Source: Curtobacterium pusillum (GTDB lineage: Bacteria > Actinomycetota > Actinomycetes > Actinomycetales > Microbacteriaceae). Taken from it: 64,000 bases of DNA. The position numbers and the translations under genes are program-made. A model generated the notes under the pieces. That model made no database searches and was not told where the DNA came from. It was given only the letters and a program-made list of their open reading frames with translations. Every line of letters starts with the position of its first letter. Position 1 is the first letter of the stretch. The stretch is taken from contig NZ_VDZH01000002.1 of assembly GCF_007673235.1 (NCBI RefSeq), positions 699,652 to 763,651 of the forward strand. Reading direction: 5' to 3'. This document shows positions 1-8,363 of the stretch, piece by piece.

Positions 1-1
1 C

Positions 2-343
2 CCGATCTACCAGTCCGCTGCCGAGGCCATCAAGGACGCGAACAACGGTTCGGTCCTGATCGGCGCGGACAGCGACCTCTACGAGGCCGACCCGCGCTAC
101 AAGGACATCGCCTTCACCTCGGTCGAGAAGGGCATGCGACCCGCCACGAAGGACGTCGTCGAGCAGGCTGCCGACGGCAAGTTCTCCAACACGCCGTACG
201 TCGGCACGCTGAAGAACGACGGCGTCGGCATCGCGCCGTTCCACGACTTCGCCGACAAGGTCGACAAGGGCCTCGAGAAGGAGCTCGACACGATCAAGGC
301 GGGCATCATCGACGGCTCGATCACGGTCAAGACGCAGTCCTAA
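2..343 (+). CDS. BMP-family nucleoside-binding lipoprotein, C-terminal part
   Basis: The last 113 codons of a solute-binding protein whose start lies before the window. The stretch ending GVGIAPFHDF, followed by a charged helix and a short C-terminal strand, is typical of the BMP/PnrA (Med) family. These lipoproteins bind purine nucleosides outside the membrane and deliver them to an ABC importer. The three genes downstream encode exactly that kind of importer (ATPase and two permeases), and nucleoside-degrading enzymes follow, so the substrate is probably a nucleoside. A strong hairpin after the stop suggests that the abundant binding protein is transcribed at a higher level than the transporter. 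The signal peptide and lipobox cannot be seen. Confidence 0.85.
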   Translation, partial: PIYQSAAEAIKDANNGSVLIGADSDLYEADPRYKDIAFTSVEKGMRPATKDVVEQAADGKFSNTPYVGTLKNDGVGIAPFHDFADKVDKGLEKELDTIKAGIIDGSITVKTQS

Positions 344-349
344 CCCGAC

Positions 350-384
350 GAACGCGGGCGGGGGAGCCTCCCTCGCCCGCGTTC
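350..384 (+). terminator. hairpin after the binding-protein gene
   Basis: GAACGCGGGCGGGGGAG (350-366) pairs with 368-384 with one mismatch, giving a 17-bp GC-rich stem that starts 6 nt after the stop codon. There is no clear T-tract. It is probably an attenuating terminator that lowers read-through into the ABC ATPase gene. Confidence 0.6.
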
Positions 385-417
385 TCGTGCGCCCGTGTGG
401 CGCGCGTGAGACAGAAA

Positions 418-423
418 TAGACT
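418..423 (+). promoter_or_regulatory. -10 box for a leaderless ABC ATPase transcript
   Basis: TAGACT lies 7 nt before the ATG at 431 and matches the TANNNT form of actinobacterial -10 boxes. Transcription would begin at or next to the start codon. No clear -35 is visible. Confidence 0.45.
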
Positions 424-430
424 CCCGAAC

Positions 431-1951
431 ATGAAGCTCGAACTCCGCGGCATCACGAAGCGGTTCGGCCCCCTCGTCGCCAACGACCACATCTCGCTCA
501 CCGTCGAGCCGGGTGAGGTCCACTGCCTCCTCGGCGAGAACGGCGCCGGCAAGTCGACCCTGATGAACGTCCTCTACGGCCTGTACCAGGCGGAGGAGGG
601 CGAGATCCTCCTCGACGACGTCGTCCAGGACTTCGACGGCCCCGGCGACGCCATGCGCGCCGGCATCGGCATGGTGCACCAGCACTTCATGCTCGTCCCC
701 GTGTTCACCGTCGCCGAGAACGTCATGCTCGGTCAGGAGCAGACCACGTTCGGCGGTCGGCTCGACCTCGCCGGTGCGCGCAAGCGCGTGCGGGAGATCT
801 CCGAGCGCTTCGGGTTCGACGTCGACCCGGACGCCAAGGTCGAGGACCTGCCCGTCGGCGTGCAGCAGCGCGTCGAGATCATCAAGGCGCTGTCCCGCGA
901 CGCGAAGGTCCTGGTGTTCGACGAGCCGACGGCCGTCCTCACCCCGCAGGAGACCGACGAGCTGATGGGCATCATGCGGCAGCTCCGCGAGGCGGGCACC
1001 GCGATCGTCTTCATCACCCACAAGCTCCGCGAGGTCCGCGCAGTCGCCGACCGCATCACCGTGATCCGGCTCGGCAAGGTCGTCGGCGAGGCATCGCCCA
1101 CCGCGACGAACAACGAGCTCGCAGCGCTGATGGTCGGCCGCGCGGTCTCGCTCGTCGTCGACAAGACGCCTGCCACCGGGGGCGAGGACGCCCTCGTCGT
1201 CGACGGCTTGACCGTCACCGACCCGAACGGCATCGTGCTCGTCGACGACGTCTCGTTCAGCGTCCGCCGGGGCGAGATCCTCGCGATCGCCGGGGTCCAG
1301 GGCAACGGCCAGACCGAGCTCACCGAGGCGATCCTCGGCCTCGAGTCAGTGCACGGCGGGCGGGTCACGCTCGACGGTCGGGAACTCACCGGCCGCAGCG
1401 TCAAGCAGATCCTCGACGCGGGCGTGGGCTTCGTGCCCGAGGACCGCAAGGAGGACGGGCTCGTCGGCGAGTTCACCATCGCCGAGAACCTCATGCTCGA
1501 CCGTGCCGACCACGCCGAGTTCGTCCGCGCCGGCACCATCCGCTCGGCGGAGCGCGACGCCTTCGCCGACGAGAAGATCGCCGAGTTCGACATCCGCACG
1601 CCCGGTCGCACCACCGCCGCGGGGCGCCTTTCCGGCGGCAACCAGCAGAAGATCGTCCTCGCCCGCGAACTCAGCCGCGACCTGCGGCTCTTCGTGGCGG
1701 CGCAGCCCACGCGCGGCATCGACGTCGGGTCGATCGAGTTCGTGCACAAGCGCATCGTCGCGACCCGCGACACCGGCGTCCCGGTCATCGTCGTCTCCAC
1801 GGAGCTCGACGAGGTCGTGGCGCTCGCCGACCGGATCGCCGTGATGTACCGCGGCGGGATCGTCGGCATCGTCCCCGCGGACACCCCGCGCGACGTCCTC
1901 GGTCTCATGATGGCGGGCGAACTGCCCGAAGGAACGGAGCTGGCAGCGTGA
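431..1951 (+). CDS. nucleoside ABC importer, duplicated ATP-binding subunit
   Basis: A 506-residue cytoplasmic ATPase with two ABC domains in one chain, as in the NupO/RbsA-type importers. Domain 1 has Walker A GENGAGKST (35-43), Q-loop HQHFML, signature LPVGVQQRVE and Walker B VLVFDEPTAVL. Domain 2 starts near residue 250. Its Walker A is degenerate (GNGQTE, no lysine) but its signature LSGGNQQK is good, which is normal for the family: one site hydrolyses ATP and the other is weakened. It would power uptake of nucleosides bound by the upstream lipoprotein. The stop overlaps the next start by 4 bp (GTGA), showing translational coupling with the permeases. Confidence 0.9.
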   Translation: MKLELRGITKRFGPLVANDHISLTVEPGEVHCLLGENGAGKSTLMNVLYGLYQAEEGEILLDDVVQDFDGPGDAMRAGIGMVHQHFMLVPVFTVAENVMLGQEQTTFGGRLDLAGARKRVREISERFGFDVDPDAKVEDLPVGVQQRVEIIKALSRDAKVLVFDEPTAVLTPQETDELMGIMRQLREAGTAIVFITHKLREVRAVADRITVIRLGKVVGEASPTATNNELAALMVGRAVSLVVDKTPATGGEDALVVDGLTVTDPNGIVLVDDVSFSVRRGEILAIAGVQGNGQTELTEAILGLESVHGGRVTLDGRELTGRSVKQILDAGVGFVPEDRKEDGLVGEFTIAENLMLDRADHAEFVRAGTIRSAERDAFADEKIAEFDIRTPGRTTAAGRLSGGNQQKIVLARELSRDLRLFVAAQPTRGIDVGSIEFVHKRIVATRDTGVPVIVVSTELDEVVALADRIAVMYRGGIVGIVPADTPRDVLGLMMAGELPEGTELAA

Positions 1952-3297
1952 GCACCCCCACGCCAGACAACACGCAGCCGGAGACGCAGCCCGAGTCCGG
2001 CGCCCCGCTGACGGACGACCGCCTGCAGGACGTCGAGTCCACCCCGCACCTCATGACGGACTCCGCCGAGGACACCGAGCGCCGCAACGGCGAGGACCGC
2101 TGGCACGCCGCCCTCCAGGGCATCCTGAACGGCTCCGCCCTCGTCACGGTGCTCGCCGTCGTCCTCGCGCTCGTCGCGTGCGGCATCCTCATCGCGATCA
2201 CCGACGAGAACGTCCGCGCGGCCGCGGGCTACTTCTTCGCCCGCCCCGTCGACACGCTCCGGGCGATCGGCACCGCGGTCGGCGGCTCCTACGCCTCGCT
2301 GTTCGAGGGGTCCGTGGTCAACTTCGGCGCCTCGAGCTTCCAGCAGGCCATCGTGCCGCTCACCCGCTCGGTCGACTACGCGGTGCCGCTCGTCGCCGCG
2401 GGCCTCGGCGTCGCCCTGGCGTTCCGCGCCGGACTGTTCAACATCGGCGGCCAGGGGCAGATCCTGATGGGCGCCGCAGCCGCCGGCTGGGTCGGGTTCT
2501 CCTTCGACCTGCCCGCCGCGATCCACATCCCCCTCACCATCGTCGCCGGCATCGTCGGTGGCGCGGTCTGGGGCGGCATCGTCGGTGTGCTCAAGGCCCG
2601 CACCGGTGCGCACGAGGTGATCGTCACGATCATGCTCAACTACGTGGCGCTGTACCTGGTGAGCTACCTGCTGCGCACCCCGAAGCTGCTGCAGGCGCCG
2701 GGCAGCACGAACCCGATCTCACCCGCGACGAAGGACAGCGCGGTGCTCCCGTCGCTCTTCGGCGCGCGGTACGGCATCGACCTCGGATTCATCGTGGCGA
2801 TCCTCGCGGTCGTCGTCGTGTGGTGGCTCGTCAACAAGTCGTCGCTCGGCTTCCGGTTCCGCACGATCGGTGAGAACCCCCGTGCGGCCCGGGTCGCCGG
2901 CATGAGCGTGCCCGCCCTCACCATCTGGGTGCTCGTCATCTCCGGTGCCCTCGTCGGCATCGCCGGTGCGTACCAGGTGCAGGGCGCGGTCACGACCGGG
3001 TTCACCTCGGGCATCGACGCCGGCATCGGCTTCGACGCGATCACCGTCGCACTCCTCGGACGCTCGAAGCCGTGGGGCGTGTTCTGGGCGGCGATCCTGT
3101 TCGGCGTGCTGAAGAACGGTGGCTACGCCATGCAGGCCGCGAACGGCATCCCGATCGACATCGTGGGCGTCATCCAGGCCCTCATCGTCCTCTTCATCGC
3201 GGCCCCGCCGCTCGTCCGCGCGATCTTCCGGATCCCGCAGCCGGGTGCACGTCGTCGCGTCACCACGAAGAACAGCAAGAAGGCGGTCGCCGCGTGA
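1948..3297 (+). CDS. nucleoside ABC importer permease 1
   Basis: A 449-residue BPD_transp_2-type permease (NupP-like). A hydrophilic N-terminal tail of about 50 residues precedes a run of about eight to ten hydrophobic segments. The segment FRAGLFNIGGQGQILMGA and the later loop RTIGENPRAARVAGM are typical of this permease family; the loop is the likely coupling site with the ATPase. The GTG start overlaps the upstream stop and the stop overlaps the next GTG start, each by 4 bp, so three proteins are made as a tightly coupled set. It pairs with the second permease to form the membrane channel. Confidence 0.9.
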   Translation: MSTPTPDNTQPETQPESGAPLTDDRLQDVESTPHLMTDSAEDTERRNGEDRWHAALQGILNGSALVTVLAVVLALVACGILIAITDENVRAAAGYFFARPVDTLRAIGTAVGGSYASLFEGSVVNFGASSFQQAIVPLTRSVDYAVPLVAAGLGVALAFRAGLFNIGGQGQILMGAAAAGWVGFSFDLPAAIHIPLTIVAGIVGGAVWGGIVGVLKARTGAHEVIVTIMLNYVALYLVSYLLRTPKLLQAPGSTNPISPATKDSAVLPSLFGARYGIDLGFIVAILAVVVVWWLVNKSSLGFRFRTIGENPRAARVAGMSVPALTIWVLVISGALVGIAGAYQVQGAVTTGFTSGIDAGIGFDAITVALLGRSKPWGVFWAAILFGVLKNGGYAMQAANGIPIDIVGVIQALIVLFIAAPPLVRAIFRIPQPGARRRVTTKNSKKAVAA

Positions 3298-4583
3298 GCA
3301 CCCTCAGCCCCACGGCGGCACCGGCGTCGCCCCTCGCCGACCGTCCGGTCGAGACCACCCGCAGCTGGAAGCTCCCGATCGGGTACGCCGTCTTCACGGC
3401 GCTCGCGCTCGTGTTCTTCGTCCTGCTCCACCGCACCGGCACGACGACGTTCCGCCTCGCCAACAGCGGCGACTTCTTCGCCCTGCCGGACGTCCCGCTG
3501 GCCGCCGGTGCGACCGGGTACGTGGTCGTCGTCCTCCTGGCGATCGCCACCGTGTACGCGTTCGTCGAGGTCCGGGCCTTCCGACGCGTCCCGCTCTGGG
3601 TCACGTCGGTCTTCGCGGTCGTGTTCGTCGTCGGCTTCCTGACCTGGGCAGCCGCCGGAGCCACCGTCCCGCTGCCCGGCCTGCTCGTCGGCGCCCTGGG
3701 CCTCAGCGTCCCGCTCGTGTTCGGTGCCCTCGGCGGCGTCATCTCGGAGCGCGTCGGTGTCGTGAACATCGCGATCGAGGGCCAGTTCCTCGCCGGCGCG
3801 TTCACCTCGGCGCTCATCGCGTCGCTGACCGGTTCGCCGTGGGTGGGACTCGTCGGTGCGCTCGTCGCCGGTGTCCTGGTGTCGTTCATCCTCGCGGCGT
3901 TCAGCATCAAGTACCTCGTCGACCAGGTCATCGTCGGTGTCGTCATCAACGCGTTCATCTCCGGCCTGACCGGCTTCCTGTACTCGCAGGTGCTCTCGCC
4001 GAACGAGACCACGCTCAACGTCGGCGTGCGCTTCCCGAAGATCGACATCCCGCTGCTCCACCAGATCCCGGTCATCGGTCCGGTGTTCTTCGAGCAGACG
4101 GTCGTCGTCTACCTGGCCTACATCGCCGTCGCGGTCGTCACGTTCGCGCTGTTCAAGACCCGCTGGGGCCTTCGCCTCCGCGCGGTCGGTGAGCACCCGC
4201 AGGCGGCCGACACGGTCGGCATCAACGTCACGAGCACGCGGTTCTGGAACGTCTCCCTCGCGGGGGCGATCGCGGGCCTCGGTGGCGCGTACTTCACCCT
4301 CGACGCGGTCGGACCGTTCACGAAGGACATGACCGCGGGCGCCGGCTACATCGCGCTGGCCGCCGTCATCTTCGGCCGGTGGGACCCGATCAAGGCCACG
4401 CTCGCGGCGCTGCTGTTCGGCTTCGCGTCGAACCTGCAGAACACGCTCGGCGCGATCAACTCGCCCGTCCCGAGCGAGTTCCTGCTGATGCTCCCGTACG
4501 TGGTGACGATCTTCGCGGTGGCCGGCCTGGTCGGGCAGTCGCGCGGTCCTGCCGCGTCCGGCAAGCCGTACATCAAGAGCTAG
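3294..4583 (+). CDS. nucleoside ABC importer permease 2
   Basis: A 429-residue BPD_transp_2 permease (NupQ-like), counted from the GTG that overlaps the previous stop (GTGA). An upstream in-frame ATG would overlap permease 1 by over 200 bp and is not credible. Many hydrophobic segments are present. The segment ISERVGVVNIAIEGQFL and the cytoplasmic loop LRAVGEHPQAADTVGINV mirror the equivalent parts of permease 1. It forms the heterodimeric pore with permease 1. The stop is followed by a good Shine-Dalgarno (GGGAGG) for the cytidine deaminase gene 16 bp later, which ties transport to catabolism. Confidence 0.9.
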   Translation: MSTLSPTAAPASPLADRPVETTRSWKLPIGYAVFTALALVFFVLLHRTGTTTFRLANSGDFFALPDVPLAAGATGYVVVVLLAIATVYAFVEVRAFRRVPLWVTSVFAVVFVVGFLTWAAAGATVPLPGLLVGALGLSVPLVFGALGGVISERVGVVNIAIEGQFLAGAFTSALIASLTGSPWVGLVGALVAGVLVSFILAAFSIKYLVDQVIVGVVINAFISGLTGFLYSQVLSPNETTLNVGVRFPKIDIPLLHQIPVIGPVFFEQTVVVYLAYIAVAVVTFALFKTRWGLRLRAVGEHPQAADTVGINVTSTRFWNVSLAGAIAGLGGAYFTLDAVGPFTKDMTAGAGYIALAAVIFGRWDPIKATLAALLFGFASNLQNTLGAINSPVPSEFLLMLPYVVTIFAVAGLVGQSRGPAASGKPYIKS

Positions 4584-4599
4584 CCGGGAGGCGCGGCAC

Positions 4600-5079
4600 A
4601 TGACCCACACGAACGCCCAGGGTGACCAGGCGGTCACCGCCACCGCCCCTGCGGACGCCGCCCCGCGCCTCCAGTCTGACGTGGACTGGACCGCCCTGCG
4701 GACCGCAGCGACGGCCGCGATGCGGCACGCCTACGCGCCCTACTCGTCGTTCCCGGTGGGCGCCGCGGCGCTCACCGACGACGGCCGGATCGTCTCCGGC
4801 TGCAACGTCGAGAACGCGTCCTACGGCGTCACGCTCTGCGCGGAGTGCTCGCTCGTGTCGCAGCTGCACATGACCGGTGGCGGCAAGCTCGTCGCGTTCA
4901 CGTGCGTCGACGGCGACGGCGCCACCCTGATGCCGTGCGGCCGCTGCCGTCAGCTGCTGTTCGAGCACTCGACCGAGGGCATGCTCCTCGAGACCGTGTC
5001 CGGCATCCGCACCATCGACGAGGTCCTGCCCGACGCGTTCGGACCCCGGACCCTCGCCACCTACCAGCAGGAGCACTGA
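4600..5079 (+). CDS. cdd: cytidine deaminase
   Basis: A 159-residue zinc hydrolase converting cytidine and deoxycytidine to uridine and deoxyuridine. CNVENASYG (68-76) is the substrate-contact segment. C80-A-E82 gives one zinc ligand and the catalytic glutamate, and PCGRC supplies C113 and C116. This is the small homotetrameric class. About 25 extra residues precede the usual start (VDWTALR). They contain codons made from a half-copy of the dispersed GGACTGGAGGCGCG repeat (4664-4678), so the extension may have grown from that repeat. The start is fixed by GGGAGG at 4586-4591. It feeds thymidine phosphorylase downstream. Confidence 0.95.
   Translation: MTHTNAQGDQAVTATAPADAAPRLQSDVDWTALRTAATAAMRHAYAPYSSFPVGAAALTDDGRIVSGCNVENASYGVTLCAECSLVSQLHMTGGGKLVAFTCVDGDGATLMPCGRCRQLLFEHSTEGMLLETVSGIRTIDEVLPDAFGPRTLATYQQEH
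4664..4678 (-). repeat. half-copy of the GGACTGGAGGCGCG element inside cdd
   Basis: The top strand reads CGCGCCTCCAGTCTG, 14 of 15 matching the reverse complement of the dispersed element. It is translated as part of the linker PRLQSD ahead of the deaminase fold. Confidence 0.5.
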
Positions 5080-5084
5080 TCCCC

Positions 5085-6374
5085 ATGGCCGTCGAGCCCT
5101 TCGACACCGTCGACCTCATCCGCACGAAGCGCTCCGGCGGGGCGATGAGCACCGCCGAGATCGACTGGCTGGTCGACGCGTACACGCGCGGCTACGTCGA
5201 GGACCCGCAGATGGCGGCCATGGCGATGGCGATCTTCCTGAACGGGATGGAACGCCGGGAGATCAAGGACCTCACGCTCGCGATGATCGCGTCGGGGGAG
5301 CGGATGTCGTTCGGGTCGCTCGGCAAGACGCCGGTGGACAAGCACTCCACCGGCGGGGTCGGCGACAAGATCACGCTGCCGCTGGCGCCGCTCGTGGCGT
5401 CGTTCGGCGTCGCGGTGCCGCAGCTGTCCGGCCGCGGGCTCGGCCACACGGGTGGCACGCTCGACAAGCTCGAGTCGATCCCCGGGTGGCAGGCTGCGCT
5501 GTCGAACTCGCGTCTCCTCGAGATCCTGTCGGACGTCGGTGCCGTGATCTGTGCCGCTGGCACGGGCCTGGCGCCCGCGGACAAGAAGCTGTACGCCCTG
5601 CGGGACATCACCGGCACCGTCGAGTGCATCCCGCTCATCGCGTCGAGCATCATGTCGAAGAAGATCGCCGAGGGCACCGGTGCGCTCGTGCTCGACGTGA
5701 AGTTCGGGTCCGGTGCGTTCATGCCGACGTACGAGGCGTCGCGCGAGCTGGCTCAGACGATGGTCGACCTCGGGAACGACGCCGGGGTGAAGACCTCGGC
5801 ACTGCTGACCGACATGGAGGTCCCGCTCGGCCTGACGATCGGCAACGCGCTCGAGGTGCGGGAGTCGGTCGAGGTGCTGGAGGGCGGCGGACCCGCCGAC
5901 GTCGTCGCGCTGACCGTGGCACTGGCCTCGGAGATGCTGACGCTCGCCGGGTTGCCGGACGCCGACCCGGCCGCGGCGTTGGCCGACGGCCGGGCGATGG
6001 ACACCTGGCGTCGGATGATCTCGGCGCAGGGCGGCGATCCCTCGGCCGCGTTGCCGGTCGCTCGCGAGCAGCACGTCGTCACCGCGCCGTCGTCGGGCGT
6101 GCTCACGCAGCAGGACGCGCTGCCGTTCGGCGTCTCGGCCTGGCGCCTCGGTGCCGGTCGTGCGCGCGCGCAGGACCCGGTGCAGGCCGGCGCGGGCATC
6201 GAACTGCACGTCAAGCCGGGGGACACCGTGACCGAGGGACAGCCGCTCTGGACGCTGCACAGCGACGACGAGTCGCGGATCCCGCGGGCGCTGGAGTCGC
6301 TCGAGGGGGCGTGGGCGATCGGTACGTCGGCGGAGCCGCGCGGTCCGATCGTGCGGGAGCGCATCGCGGGCTGA
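5085..6374 (+). CDS. deoA: thymidine phosphorylase
   Basis: A 429-residue enzyme splitting thymidine or deoxyuridine with phosphate into the base and 2-deoxyribose-1-phosphate. The phosphate-binding segment KHSTGGVGDK is at 86-95, and the family signature SGRGLGHTGGTLDKLE is at 115-130. The C-terminal alpha/beta lobe (about 340-429) ends in the usual HVKPGDTVTEGQPLWTLHS barrel-hybrid segment. The ATG start lies 5 bp after the cdd stop with AGGAG just upstream, so it is co-translated with the deaminase that makes its substrate. Length agrees with the family. Confidence 0.95.
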   Translation: MAVEPFDTVDLIRTKRSGGAMSTAEIDWLVDAYTRGYVEDPQMAAMAMAIFLNGMERREIKDLTLAMIASGERMSFGSLGKTPVDKHSTGGVGDKITLPLAPLVASFGVAVPQLSGRGLGHTGGTLDKLESIPGWQAALSNSRLLEILSDVGAVICAAGTGLAPADKKLYALRDITGTVECIPLIASSIMSKKIAEGTGALVLDVKFGSGAFMPTYEASRELAQTMVDLGNDAGVKTSALLTDMEVPLGLTIGNALEVRESVEVLEGGGPADVVALTVALASEMLTLAGLPDADPAAALADGRAMDTWRRMISAQGGDPSAALPVAREQHVVTAPSSGVLTQQDALPFGVSAWRLGAGRARAQDPVQAGAGIELHVKPGDTVTEGQPLWTLHSDDESRIPRALESLEGAWAIGTSAEPRGPIVRERIAG

Positions 6375-6398
6375 AGCCCGTCGGCTGACCTGTGGGGA

Positions 6399-6410
6399 GC
6401 CTCCAGTCCG
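6399..6410 (-). repeat. short half-copy of the GGACTGGAGGC element
   Basis: GCCTCCAGTCCG in the deoA-add gap is an exact 12-base match to the reverse complement of the dispersed element. It stands alone, with no paired arm. Confidence 0.35.
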
Positions 6411-6460
6411 TTCGTCCGTCTGTTGTGCACAGGTGCCTGCGCTCGGTCGGTGACCACCGA

Positions 6461-6466
6461 TAGCCT
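6461..6466 (+). promoter_or_regulatory. -10 box for a leaderless add transcript
   Basis: TAGCCT followed by GGGGGC and then the ATG at 6473 (6-nt gap). No clear -35. The box suggests that add and the PTS genes form a transcription unit separate from the transporter operon. Confidence 0.5.
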
Positions 6467-6472
6467 GGGGGC

Positions 6473-7585
6473 ATGAGCGCCGACGCCCCGACCTACCGCC
6501 TGCCCGACGCCGGAGCGGTCATCAACGACCTGCCGAAGGTCTCGCTGCACGACCACCTCGACGGTGGTCTGCGTCCGGCGACGATCGTCGAGCTGGCGGA
6601 GTCGTCTGGTGTGTCGCTGCCGACCACCGACGCGGCCGAGCTGGGGCAGTGGTTCGCCGACCAGTCGAACTCCGGCTCGCTCGTCGAGTACCTCAAGACC
6701 TTCGACGTCACCACGTCGGTGATGCAGACCGCTCCGCAGCTGCACCGCGTCGCGAAGGAGTTCGTCGAGGACCTGGTCGCCGACGGCGTCGTCTACGGCG
6801 AGGTCCGCTGGGCACCCGAGCAGCACCTGCAGGGCGGCCTGACCCTCGACGAGACGGTCGACGCCGTCCAGGCCGGCATCGAGGAAGCGGTCGAGGCCGC
6901 TGGTGGCGGCATCCGCGTCGGTCAGCTCGTCACGGCGATGCGCCACGCCGATCGCTCGCTCGAGATCGCCGAGCTCGCCGTCCGGCACCGGGACGCCGGT
7001 GTCGTCGGCTTCGACATCGCCGGAGCCGAGGCCGGCTTCCCGCCGGCGAACCACCGCGCCGCGTTCGACTACCTCGCCTCCGAGCTCTTCCCCGTCACGG
7101 TGCACGCGGGCGAGGCGGACGGCCTCGCCTCGATCCGGTCCGCCCTCGTCGACGGCCGGGCCCTGCGCCTCGGCCACGGCGTCCGGATCTTCGAGGACGT
7201 CACGCTGTCCGACGCCGGTGACGGCTCGACGCTGGCCTCCCTCGGCGAGGTCGCGTCGTGGGTCCGCGACCGCGAGATCCCGCTCGAGGTCTCCCCGTCG
7301 TCGAACCTGCAGACCGGCGCGATCGCCGCGTGGGGCGACGACCTCGCCGACCACCCGTTCGACGTGCTCTACCAGCTGGGGTTCCGGGTGACGGTGAACA
7401 CCGACAACCGCCTGATGAGCGGGACTTCGCTGTCGAAGGAGCTCGCGCTCCTGGCCGGCACGTTCGGCTACGACCTCGACGACCTCGCGGCGTTCCAGAT
7501 CAACGCGGCCCTCGGCTCGTTCCTGCCACTCGAGGACCGCGAGGAGATCATCGCCACCATCACGGCCGGTCACCAGGAGGCCTGA
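6473..7585 (+). CDS. add: adenosine deaminase
   Basis: A 370-residue zinc amidohydrolase converting adenosine and deoxyadenosine to inosine and deoxyinosine. Metal ligands H26 and H28 are in SLHDHLDGGLRP, VHAGEAD carries the catalytic Glu-side segment, RLGHGVRI follows, and NTDNRLMSGTSLSKE holds the C-terminal Asp pair. The fold is a TIM barrel of normal length. It lies between thymidine phosphorylase and the purine phosphorylase, so its inosine product is the substrate of the latter. Only 3 bp separate its stop from the PTS IIA start, and the Shine-Dalgarno of that gene (AGGAGG, 7575-7580) lies inside add. Confidence 0.95.
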   Translation: MSADAPTYRLPDAGAVINDLPKVSLHDHLDGGLRPATIVELAESSGVSLPTTDAAELGQWFADQSNSGSLVEYLKTFDVTTSVMQTAPQLHRVAKEFVEDLVADGVVYGEVRWAPEQHLQGGLTLDETVDAVQAGIEEAVEAAGGGIRVGQLVTAMRHADRSLEIAELAVRHRDAGVVGFDIAGAEAGFPPANHRAAFDYLASELFPVTVHAGEADGLASIRSALVDGRALRLGHGVRIFEDVTLSDAGDGSTLASLGEVASWVRDREIPLEVSPSSNLQTGAIAAWGDDLADHPFDVLYQLGFRVTVNTDNRLMSGTSLSKELALLAGTFGYDLDDLAAFQINAALGSFLPLEDREEIIATITAGHQEA

Positions 7586-7588
7586 CGC

Positions 7589-8035
7589 ATGCCACTGCCG
7601 CCGCTGCCTGACGAAGCCGTCGTGCTCGGGGCGACCGCGTCCTCGTGGCGCGACGCGCTCCGGCTGGCCGGCGGTGCGCTCGTGGCCTCGGGCGCCGCCA
7701 CCGATCCGTACACCGACGCGATGATCGGGCTGGTCGAGGAACACGGCCCCTACATCGTGATCTCGCCCGGCCTGGCCTTCGCACACGCCCGTCCGGGGCC
7801 CGCCGTGCTCCGTGACGGGCTCTCGGTCGTGACGCTCGAGTCTCCGGTGACCTTCGGGCACCCGCACAACGACCCGGTCCGGGTCGTGCTCGGCCTCGCG
7901 GTCGCCGGGGTCGGGGCGCACCTCGAGTCCATCGGCGAGATCGCGAACCTGTTCAACGACGCCACCGTCACCGGGCGGCTCGCCGCGGCGGCCACGGCGG
8001 ACGAGGTCCGTACGATCATGGGGGTCTCCGCGTGA
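7589..8035 (+). CDS. PTS EIIA component, mannitol/ascorbate type
   Basis: A 148-residue soluble phosphotransfer protein of the PTS EIIA type 2 fold. H66 in PGLAFAHARP is the predicted phospho-histidine, and GHPHNDPV (90-97) holds the second conserved histidine, as in UlaC/MtlA EIIA domains. It would take phosphate from HPr and pass it to the EIIB encoded next (4-bp GTGA overlap). No EIIC permease is encoded beside the pair or anywhere in the window. That leaves the transported sugar unknown and allows a regulatory role. The position between add and the purine phosphorylase suggests a link with nucleoside or pentose use. Confidence 0.85.
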   Translation: MPLPPLPDEAVVLGATASSWRDALRLAGGALVASGAATDPYTDAMIGLVEEHGPYIVISPGLAFAHARPGPAVLRDGLSVVTLESPVTFGHPHNDPVRVVLGLAVAGVGAHLESIGEIANLFNDATVTGRLAAAATADEVRTIMGVSA

Positions 8036-8310
8036 AGATCGTGACCATCTGCGGCGCCGGGATCGGCTCGAGCGGGATCCTCAAGGTGAACGCCGAGAAG
8101 GCCCTCAGCGCGCTCGGCCTGCAGGCGTCCGTCGTCGCGGCGGACGTCGCTTCGGTGCGTGAAGTCTCGGACGACGCGAACGTCATCCTGACGAGCGCCG
8201 AGTTCGTCGAAGCGATCGGTGACACCTACGCCGAGGTCATCGTCATCCGGAACCACTTCGACCAGGGCGAGATCACGGCGGCCGTGGACCGGGCGCTCGG
8301 CGAGCACTGA
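8032..8310 (+). CDS. PTS EIIB component, ascorbate/lactose type
   Basis: A 92-residue EIIB protein. C7 within CGAGIGSSG forms the phosphocysteine loop. The length and single Rossmann-like domain match stand-alone SgaB/UlaB-type EIIB. It starts at a GTG overlapping the EIIA stop by 4 bp, so the two are made together. With no EIIC nearby, the phosphate acceptor is unknown: a permease elsewhere in the genome, or a regulator. A new -10 box sits between this gene and the purine phosphorylase, so the PTS genes probably end the add transcript. Confidence 0.8.
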   Translation: MKIVTICGAGIGSSGILKVNAEKALSALGLQASVVAADVASVREVSDDANVILTSAEFVEAIGDTYAEVIVIRNHFDQGEITAAVDRALGEH

Positions 8311-8351
8311 CCCGGGTTCCGACCCGTTCGCCGGGCTGTGTTCTGTCCCTT

Positions 8352-8357
8352 TAGAGT
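8352..8357 (+). promoter_or_regulatory. -10 box for a leaderless purine phosphorylase transcript
   Basis: TAGAGT followed by TGGGGC and then the ATG at 8364 (6-nt gap). No obvious -35. Confidence 0.45.
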
Positions 8358-8363
8358 TGGGGC

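Noticed and set aside
733..2613. Long open frame on the minus strand opposite the ABC ATPase and permease genes
   Set aside because: Arg/Asp/Gly-rich composition without domains. It is antisense to two well-supported genes, and such frames are expected in very GC-rich coding DNA. The same applies to other long antisense frames, e.g. 5753-7921 and 35972-39805.
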